Origin: Ureibacillus composti | Lineage (GTDB): Bacteria > Bacillota > Bacilli > Bacillales_A > Planococcaceae | Reading direction: 5' to 3' | Length of the DNA: 64,000 nt | NCBI GenBank assembly: GCA_030348875.1 | Contig: JAUCEP010000002.1 | Location: 4,320,501 to 4,384,500 of the forward strand | Shown: piece by piece, positions 57,620 to 64,000 of the stretch | How positions within the stretch are numbered: the first letter of the stretch is position 1 | Layout of the letters: each line of letters opens with the position of its first letter | Notes under the pieces: model-generated | Databases searched by the model: none | The model's input: only the letters and a program-made list of their open reading frames with translations | Told to the model about the DNA's origin: nothing | Program-made: the position numbers and the translations under genes

Positions 57620-58931
57620 CTTCCACCCCTCCTAGTAACTCCGGCGTAACACGAGTCCAACTTCCATTTTGATTAATAAACCAGCTTGGTTCTAACGTAT
57701 GAAGAAGTTCATTTTCATTTTTAACTAAATAATATCCTACTAAAATCTCATCAATTGAGGACATCTTTATATCAGACCCTTTAATTAACTCAATCATTTC
57801 TAGCCCGGATGGTAATTGGACTTTCTTTTTTTCTGAAATATCCATATCTAATAAATAATATGGACGGCGGTAACTAAAGATTTGATTTTCCCCCCACGTA
57901 GTTGAAATACGTGTAGAAGTAACTGAGCTAAATACCGGTAGACCTTCCATAAACAATTGATATTCTGTTATATGTCGTCCTACATTAACATAACTGTAGC
58001 GGTAGTCACCTGTGAACCCTCCGTGGTCATTCACAAAATCAAAACTATCATAAAGCAAGTTTGAGTTAGGAATTTCAAGGAAGCTTTCTGTTTTTGGATA
58101 TACATAATGAATGGTTTTATTCTTTTTATCGACAGTCATGATTGACCGGGCGTCTGTATATTTTTCTGAGTCAGAACTATCAACACTTTTCTTTGCAATA
58201 CTTGGATCAGTAAAAAGTGCCTCCTTAAAAAGCTCTGGTGAAATATCATCTATATAGTAAGTAAACTGTGTAAATTTTTCATCAATCCCAGACACATATA
58301 AAGATAATTCATTTTCACGGAAAATCTCATTGTATGCTACGCTATTTTCAGTTGCACTTGCAATATTTGAGTAGAAATAATTAGGGCTTATTGTAATTGT
58401 CGTGCTGTAAAGTGTCCGATTTTTTTCACTAACGAAAAACAATTGTAATGTATTGCGTGCATCAAGCTTACTCCAATCGATGACTAAATGATCGAACGTC
58501 ATATTTGGTAAATCATCTTGTTCAAAATGTAAGATTGACTGAAAAGTTTTAATTGGGACCTCCCCCGAAAAGAAGAGAGTCATACGGTTATTTGTACGAA
58601 CCATATCATTGATTTTTCCATCAGTAAGATTACTTTGTAAAAATTCTAGTTTGGATGCATTCCAGCTCGAAAGGCTAGTCATCATCTTATTAATTGATGA
58701 AGTGGATACTGTCCCCCTCCAAAAACCATCTTCCCTAAGAACAATTCGATATGGTTTGATAATATCATTGATTTTTTTTTGATCACCTACCGTTACTCGA
58801 TCGACTTGTGTCTCATCAATATATTGATAGTTTGGTGTGTAGCTCCAAATAGTGAACGTTAAAATAAGACTAAGCACCACTAGGAGGAAAAGAACAATAG
58901 ATTTTATTTGTTCAAGATGCTTCACTCCCAA
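57606..58931 (-). CDS. walH: WalH (YycH) regulator of WalK
   Basis: 441 residues with one N-terminal membrane helix (about 10-28) and a long extracytoplasmic YycH domain. Partner of WalI in control of WalK. Overlaps walK by 10 bases, keeping the canonical operon order. Confidence 0.92.
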   Translation of the reverse strand: MGVKHLEQIKSIVLFLLVVLSLILTFTIWSYTPNYQYIDETQVDRVTVGDQKKINDIIKPYRIVLREDGFWRGTVSTSSINKMMTSLSSWNASKLEFLQSNLTDGKINDMVRTNNRMTLFFSGEVPIKTFQSILHFEQDDLPNMTFDHLVIDWSKLDARNTLQLFFVSEKNRTLYSTTITISPNYFYSNIASATENSVAYNEIFRENELSLYVSGIDEKFTQFTYYIDDISPELFKEALFTDPSIAKKSVDSSDSEKYTDARSIMTVDKKNKTIHYVYPKTESFLEIPNSNLLYDSFDFVNDHGGFTGDYRYSYVNVGRHITEYQLFMEGLPVFSSVTSTRISTTWGENQIFSYRRPYYLLDMDISEKKKVQLPSGLEMIELIKGSDIKMSSIDEILVGYYLVKNENELLHTLEPSWFINQNGSWTRVTPELLGGVEDGLE

Positions 58932-60766
58932 TCACCCACCTCATCTAATTCATCCAATTCAAATGGTAATGTGAAGAAAATGGTTGTCCCTTCACCTAAC
59001 TCACTTTCAGCCCATATTTTACCACCATGTGCTGCAATCATTTCCTTTGCAATAGCTAAGCCTAAACCAGTTCCTCCCATAGCACGGGACCGGGCTCGAT
59101 CTACTCGATAAAAACGATCAAAAATACGACTTAAATTCTCTTTTGGAATACCCATTCCATCATCTGAGACCATCACTTTTAACATATTTTCTTGTACGGT
59201 AAACCCAAATCGAATATTTCCACCATCTGGCGAATATTTTAGTGCATTTGAAATGATATTATCAATTACTTGTGTAAGCTTATCAGTATCAATATCAACA
59301 AAATAGGTTGTTTCTGGTATATAACGAATGAATTGAACATTTTGGGATTTTGACATTTCAAAACGATCAATGATGCGATTGAAGAACATATTAAACTCAA
59401 CAAGTTCCTTATTTAACTTATAATCTCGACTATCCATTTTAGACAAGTTTAATAAATCATTAACAAGACGAATCATTCGTTCTGTTTCTGTTTGGGTCAC
59501 ATTTAAAAATGAAGGGGCAATATTTTCATCTCTCCAAGCGCCGTCTGATAATGCCTCTAAATAACTTCGCATCGTCGTAAGAGGTGTTCTTAATTCATGC
59601 GATACGTTGGCTACGAACTCACGGCGTTCCATTTCGATCTTTTGTTGCTCCGTAATATCATGTAATACAGTGATTAGCCCATTAACAAAACCTGTTTCCT
59701 TTTGAATCACTGAAAAACTTGCACGTAAGATGAAGTTTATATCCGGTGTACTGAAATCTAGATTAATCGGGTCCTTCATATTAATAAGGTCTTCAAAACT
59801 ATATTCTTTATCAAGACCTAAAACAGATGCAATAGGACGATTTAACGTCTCTTCACGTAAAACATTCAATAAACTTAACGCAGGTTCATTAATTAAAATA
59901 ATTTTACCTTTCCGATCAGTTGCAATAACCCCATCTGTCATATTACTTAATACCGAAGTAAGCTTACGTCGCTCTGCTTCTGTTGTAGAAGTTGCTTCCT
60001 GTAATCGGTTGGTTAAATGATTAAAGGAAATCGCTAGCTGACCGATTTCATCATTACCGTACACCCGAACCTTACGTGAAAAGTTCCCCCTCGCCATTGC
60101 TTGTGCCTGTCTACGCATATCTAAAATAGGTCTTGTTATTGTTCTTGCAATCAAGATACCCAAAATAATAGTAATAGCAAGGGAAATAGCTGTTCCACCA
60201 GCAAATATCCGGTTAATCTCACTCATTTGTTCAAATACTTTTTCGATGTTCGACTCAATATAAATAGCACCAATTACATCACCATTCGGTCCAACTGTGT
60301 TAAAAATTGGAGTGGCCAAAATCCAAACGCGTTTTCGAGTCTCTGTATCAAGTGCAATTTTATCTGAATATGTTTCCGTTGATATGGATTTCGGTGCGAC
60401 ATCATCATTTGAACGTTGGCCAACAATGGACTTACTTTCAATCTCAGATGTTGCTAACACTTTATTACGATTATCAACTACACGGATTTCATTTACATCT
60501 CCTGTAGAGAATTCACGTAAAATCATCGTCAAGCTTTGCTCTAATGAAAGAGGGGCATCATCGTGGTCCTTTAACATCTCTTCCCGAATACTATATTGAA
60601 CTAAATCGATTCGTTCAAAAATGGATTGTTGGAAGTTTTCCTTTAAATTGTCTTCTAATTGATTTGAAAAATAGAGCCCAATAATTTGTAAAGCAATAAT
60701 AATTAAAAGTACATATATTAAAACAAGTTTTACATGAATGGATTTAAAAAAACTTACTTTACGCAT
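58922..60766 (-). CDS. walK: WalK sensor histidine kinase
   Basis: 614 residues: membrane helices about 12-32 and 184-204 flanking an extracytoplasmic Cache-type domain, HAMP (205-257), PAS (about 263-330), HisKA with phospho-accepting His in VANVSHELRTPLTTMRSYL, and HATPase with ISNALKYSPDGG, DDGMGIP and GGTGLGLAIAKEM. Essential sensor for cell-wall homeostasis in Firmicutes. Only 5 bases separate it from walR. Confidence 0.97.
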   Translation of the reverse strand: MRKVSFFKSIHVKLVLIYVLLIIIALQIIGLYFSNQLEDNLKENFQQSIFERIDLVQYSIREEMLKDHDDAPLSLEQSLTMILREFSTGDVNEIRVVDNRNKVLATSEIESKSIVGQRSNDDVAPKSISTETYSDKIALDTETRKRVWILATPIFNTVGPNGDVIGAIYIESNIEKVFEQMSEINRIFAGGTAISLAITIILGILIARTITRPILDMRRQAQAMARGNFSRKVRVYGNDEIGQLAISFNHLTNRLQEATSTTEAERRKLTSVLSNMTDGVIATDRKGKIILINEPALSLLNVLREETLNRPIASVLGLDKEYSFEDLINMKDPINLDFSTPDINFILRASFSVIQKETGFVNGLITVLHDITEQQKIEMERREFVANVSHELRTPLTTMRSYLEALSDGAWRDENIAPSFLNVTQTETERMIRLVNDLLNLSKMDSRDYKLNKELVEFNMFFNRIIDRFEMSKSQNVQFIRYIPETTYFVDIDTDKLTQVIDNIISNALKYSPDGGNIRFGFTVQENMLKVMVSDDGMGIPKENLSRIFDRFYRVDRARSRAMGGTGLGLAIAKEMIAAHGGKIWAESELGEGTTIFFTLPFELDELDEVGDWE

Positions 60767-60771
60767 TCAAT

Positions 60772-61482
60772 TTACTCCTGTTCAGGATTTCGTAAATAAT
60801 AGCCTACTCCCCGGCGAGTTACAATCCAATTTGGATGACTTGGATTATCTTCTATTTTTTCACGGAGACGTCTAATTGTTACATCAACTGTACGAACATC
60901 TCCAAAATAATCGTAGCCCCACACTGTTTGTAATAGGTGTTCTCTAGTCATGACTTGTCCAATATGCTTAGCTAAGTAGTGAAGCAATTCAAACTCTCGA
61001 TGTGTTAACTCAATTGTTTCACCACGTTTTAACACTAAGTAAGCGTCCGGTTGAATAGTTAGTGACCCGACAACAATATCATTTGATTCTTCTTTTACCT
61101 CTTCGGCTTGGTTGGAAACTTGTAATCGTCGCATATTAGCTTTAACTCGTGCAATTAACTCACGTGTACTAAATGGTTTTGTTACATAGTCGTCCGCGCC
61201 CATTTCTAATCCAAGGACCTTATCAATTTCAGACCCTTTAGCTGTTAGCATAATAATTGGAAAATCATATTTTTTTCTAACTTCACGACAAACTTCCATA
61301 CCATCTCTTTTTGGTAGCATGATATCAAGTAACATTAGATCTGGTTGCTGTTCTTCTATTTTCTCTAATGCTTCATCACCGTCATACGCACAAATGACTT
61401 GGTATCCTTCTTTTACTAGATTAAATTGCAAAATGTCTGCAATCGGTTTCTCATCATCAACTACTAATATTGTTTTATTCAT
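60772..61482 (-). CDS. walR: WalR response regulator
   Basis: 236 residues, OmpR type. Receiver with [12 protein letters not shown], phospho-acceptor Asp in [14 protein letters not shown], Lys in YVTKPF; winged HTH with [27 protein letters not shown] and [18 protein letters not shown]. Controls autolysins and wall enzymes. First gene of the six-gene group walR-K-H-I-J-htrC. Confidence 0.97.
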   Translation of the reverse strand: MNKTILVVDDEKPIADILQFNLVKEGYQVICAYDGDEALEKIEEQQPDLMLLDIMLPKRDGMEVCREVRKKYDFPIIMLTAKGSEIDKVLGLEMGADDYVTKPFSTRELIARVKANMRRLQVSNQAEEVKEESNDIVVGSLTIQPDAYLVLKRGETIELTHREFELLHYLAKHIGQVMTREHLLQTVWGYDYFGDVRTVDVTIRRLREKIEDNPSHPNWIVTRRGVGYYLRNPEQE

Positions 61483-61584
61483 AAAATTAACTCTCCTTTA
61501 GCTTTTGGAATGATCTATTTATCAAGCGTAATTTATATTTTTGCTACTACTAACTCTATCACGCTTTATGAATCAATGCATGAT

Positions 61585-61603
61585 TCAGATATAGTATATC
61601 TGA
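61585..61603. promoter_or_regulatory. 19-bp palindrome upstream of walR
   Basis: TCAGATATA-G-TATATCTGA is a perfect inverted repeat 103 bases upstream of the walR start, next to a second dyad GAATCA-N5-TGATTC. No T tract follows, so an operator is more likely than a terminator. Confidence 0.45.
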
Positions 61604-61656
61604 TTATTTTCTGGGAAATTATCTTCGACAGAATTCGCCACTTACGCTGCATTAAA

Positions 61657-61693
61657 AGTAAAAAGACAGCCCTAAAAAAGTTCGGACTGTCTT
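61657..61693 (-). terminator. Terminator of the M23 peptidase gene
   Basis: 10-bp stem AAGACAGTCC with GGGCTGTCTT on the minus strand (one wobble), then T5. Confidence 0.85.
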
Positions 61694-61702
61694 GGATATT
61701 TG

Positions 61703-63184
61703 TTAATTTAATAATGATAGAGGATTCACATATGATCCATTTTTATGAACTTCAAAGTGTAAGTGAATTCCTGTAGAATTACCTGTTGTACCCATAATAC
61801 CAATGACAGATCCTTGGGGTACAACTTGTCCAACAGATACGTCTATTTGCGATAAATGAGCATATACTGTTTCGTAACCATTATTATGATTTATTACGAT
61901 TTTATTACCGTATGAACCATCCCAACCTGTAAATGTTACGACGCCATTATCTGCCGCCTTAATATTATAGTTAGATGGACGGGCAATATCAATTCCTTGA
62001 TGGAATGCGCCCCATCGTTCACCCATTCCACTAGAGATGTAGCCTCCAGCAGTAGGCCAAGTAAAGCTCCCTAGTCCTCGCGATGAAATAACTTTTGAAC
62101 CTACAACTGTAATAGAATCTTTAGGCTCCGAAAGAATTGTTTCATCTGTTACATTCTTTTGAGTCCGGTTTCCATTCACTTCTTTTATTACATAAGAGAC
62201 TTCTTTCTTACCGTATGCCCCTTCTTGTATAACGACCTTTTCGCCTTTAAACATCTCGGGGTCTTCTTTAACGACTTTTTCAAAACTTATATTTTGGACC
62301 TTTGATTTTTCATAAAATACTTCAACATTTACTAATGGTTTTTCGACTGTTACATTAATACCTTGACCAATCTGTAACAGGGAGTCTGCAGTTAAATTAG
62401 GATTTAACTTAAGGAGCTCTTTTGTAGTTAAGCTATGGTCTCGTGCAATACTTCCTAACACATCACCGGATTTCACCTTATATGTTTCTTTTTCTAAAGA
62501 GCCAGTTTTTAATACCTTTACAGCTTCTTTAGGTGTTAGAATTTTTGCCGGATTAATTTTTGTAGAAACACCAGATACTTTTTCAATTAGTTCAAGTTCT
62601 AGTACTCTAGTTTCGTCATTTTTTAATTTAGGTAATTCACCTTGCACAAGTTGGTTTGCTTCTAATTCTTTTAATTGCTTTTCTGATACATACTCTAATT
62701 TTAATAGACGGATTGCTTCATCATATTCACTCAAGTCTTTTAGATAAGCAACTGGCTTACCATCTACTTGTAAGGCAAAGGCATCTACTTGAACCGTAAG
62801 TTCTTTATTTAGTTGATCTAATGTTTTTGAATCATTTGTTACGGGATTAAATGCTTGTTCGGGAATAATTGAAAGATCAGACTTTGCATCGATCGAATAT
62901 TCTTTGTACTTCTTACTAGCTTCTGATTCTTTTTCCTCTACAATCTTTTGAACACCATCTGTATCAGATACAGCGCCAATATATGAATCTCCAACATAAA
63001 TATGATAGATTTTTTGAATTGATTCTTCAGCGTTACTTTCATGTGAAAATCCTAAAGTCAATGTTAGCGTAGAAAATAAAGCTGTAGCTGCTATTTTTTT
63101 TATAAGGTTATTTTTATTCTTAGTAAGACTCAAAGTATTGTGTTGCTTTGTAAAGTCTTTCTTGATGTTCCGTTTCGAACTCAT
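61703..63184 (-). CDS. Secreted LysM-G5-M23 cell-wall peptidase
   Basis: 493 residues. Signal peptide (basic start, hydrophobic core about 30-45, cleavage after SNA). LysM at about 236-282 (YKVKSGDVLGSIARDHSLTTKELLKLNPN-type), G5 domain about 285-372, and M23 metallopeptidase 385-490 with HQGIDIARP, NGVVTFTGWDGSYG and GIHLHFEV zinc ligands. Cleaves peptide cross-links in peptidoglycan. Location directly upstream of walR suggests membership of the WalR regulon. Confidence 0.92.
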   Translation of the reverse strand: MSSKRNIKKDFTKQHNTLSLTKNKNNLIKKIAATALFSTLTLTLGFSHESNAEESIQKIYHIYVGDSYIGAVSDTDGVQKIVEEKESEASKKYKEYSIDAKSDLSIIPEQAFNPVTNDSKTLDQLNKELTVQVDAFALQVDGKPVAYLKDLSEYDEAIRLLKLEYVSEKQLKELEANQLVQGELPKLKNDETRVLELELIEKVSGVSTKINPAKILTPKEAVKVLKTGSLEKETYKVKSGDVLGSIARDHSLTTKELLKLNPNLTADSLLQIGQGINVTVEKPLVNVEVFYEKSKVQNISFEKVVKEDPEMFKGEKVVIQEGAYGKKEVSYVIKEVNGNRTQKNVTDETILSEPKDSITVVGSKVISSRGLGSFTWPTAGGYISSGMGERWGAFHQGIDIARPSNYNIKAADNGVVTFTGWDGSYGNKIVINHNNGYETVYAHLSQIDVSVGQVVPQGSVIGIMGTTGNSTGIHLHFEVHKNGSYVNPLSLLN

Positions 63185-63293
63185 AATAAAGCCCCTTCCA
63201 AAGTCTCTCCTTGCTAGGAATAGTTTCCACTGACAATTTTACACCACTTTAATGTACCATAATATCTATTTCAAAAGGACAGCTTGAGTCTTT

Positions 63294-63310
63294 TGTAATG
63301 AAAATGTATT
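63294..63310 (+). promoter_or_regulatory. Candidate WalR-box near the M23 peptidase promoter
   Basis: TGTAAT-GAAAA-TGTATT fits the WalR consensus TGTWAH-N5-TGTWAH at 11 of 12 positions, 110 bases upstream of the M23 gene but on the opposite strand. Confidence 0.3.
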
Positions 63311-63644
63311 ATTTGCTCCTTTCTTGTCATATTTCACGAAAATAGAACTACTTTTTTAAAAATTGTAATATTAGTAGAATTGTTCTATTAACAATCTATT
63401 ATCTTAAATGGACTTTATATATTTAATTGTTAATGGAAGGGAAGTTCGTTTATGGTTATATTTAAAAAGTTACTAGATTTTGATTATTTATTGATAATTT
63501 GTCGAAAATTAATAGACCAAACCTAGTAATATTTTCTTTGATAGACTTATATAATTAACTAATAAAGTTAATTATTCTTTCTATTAAGTTCTATTACTTC
63601 TTATAACTAATTTTAGACAATCCAAAATAGAATGGGGAAATCTT

Positions 63645-64000
63645 ATGAGTAGTAATACCGTTCATACACACCCGTCTGCCTTAAAGAAAACAAAAGTTAG
63701 CCAAATAGTTAGTCGGGTTGTGATGACTATTGTGGGCGCCGATATTATGGCAGTTGCACTTGAACTCTTTTTAGTACCAAATAATGTGATGGACGGTGGT
63801 ATTGTCGGAGTTTCTATTATCTTATCTCACTTAATTGAGCAACCTCTTGGGCTTTTCATCTTTCTATTAAACCTCCCTTTTATCTTCCTTGGTTATAAAC
63901 AAATAGGAAAAACATTCGCTCTAACCACAGCTCTTGGAATTACTGTACTTTCACTTACTACTGTCTTGTTACATCACATTAAACCATTCACAAGTGATTT
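63645..64000 (+). CDS. YitT-family (DUF161) membrane protein, 3' end outside window
   Basis: 118 codons from ATG 63645 (GGGGAAA upstream), open to the end of the window. Membrane helices around VMTIVGADIMAVALELFLVP and GLFIFLLNLPFIFLG; the segment NNVMDGGIVGVSIILSHL is the diagnostic YitT block. C-terminal DUF2179 domain would be beyond the edge. Function not established. Confidence 0.82.
   Translation, partial: MSSNTVHTHPSALKKTKVSQIVSRVVMTIVGADIMAVALELFLVPNNVMDGGIVGVSIILSHLIEQPLGLFIFLLNLPFIFLGYKQIGKTFALTTALGITVLSLTTVLLHHIKPFTSD

Overview
The window looks like chromosomal DNA of a low-GC, endospore-forming member of the Bacillales, most likely on the Lysinibacillus/Bacillaceae side. Evidence is the complete walR-walK-walH-walI-walJ operon followed by an HtrA-type protease, a CxxH/CxxC protein and rlmH, plus spore genes (a YaaH-type GH18 enzyme, SASP-H, a GerA-type receptor) and a SaiR/Spx redox module. 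I saw no rRNA, tRNA, CRISPR array or intact insertion sequence.

Layout. 0-7.4 kb: ordinary chromosomal genes (GH18 end, YerD-type glutamate synthase-like protein, small spore proteins, nucleotidyltransferase, HD-GYP protein, lipoprotein, acetyltransferase). 7.6-13.0 kb: an ATP-grasp ligase, then two large paralogous proteins of unknown function that share a Cys...His...Asn/Asp signature resembling papain-fold enzymes. 13.5-15.7 kb: an actin-type DNA segregation cassette (RHH adaptor, ParM-like actin and an array of GTAAAC iterons) sitting in the chromosome. 16.3-25.8 kb: citrate transporter with its two-component system, an AraC regulator fused to a degenerate GH39-like domain, an MFS exporter and a nucleoside transporter. 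26-32.4 kb: mnmA beside a truncated cysteine desulfurase, then a redox-stress island (Rrf2-type SaiR, Spx, small stress protein, aldo/keto reductase, SDR) linked by four copies of a 23-bp palindromic operator. 33-36.7 kb: ArsR regulator and three luciferase-like flavin oxidoreductases.

36.9-53.4 kb is accessory DNA marked by five direct, att-like repeats of the 3' end of rlmH, as left by SCC-type cassettes. It carries a damaged GerA-type germinant receptor operon, a yellow/MRJP-like protein, a membrane hydrolase, a glycosyltransferase, RocB-like peptidase, methyltransferase, DJ-1/HxlR pair, a broken flavin oxidoreductase and an alcohol dehydrogenase. No Ccr recombinase is present. Gene remnants are frequent between 27 and 51 kb.

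53.4-64 kb is the conserved origin-proximal core: rlmH, a DnaA-box cluster surrounding the CxxH/CxxC gene, htrA-type protease, the wal operon, a LysM-G5-M23 cell-wall peptidase and the start of a YitT-family gene. The most noteworthy items are the ATP-grasp/papain-like locus, the chromosomal ParMRC cassette, the SaiR operator set, the rlmH att repeats and the DnaA-box cluster.
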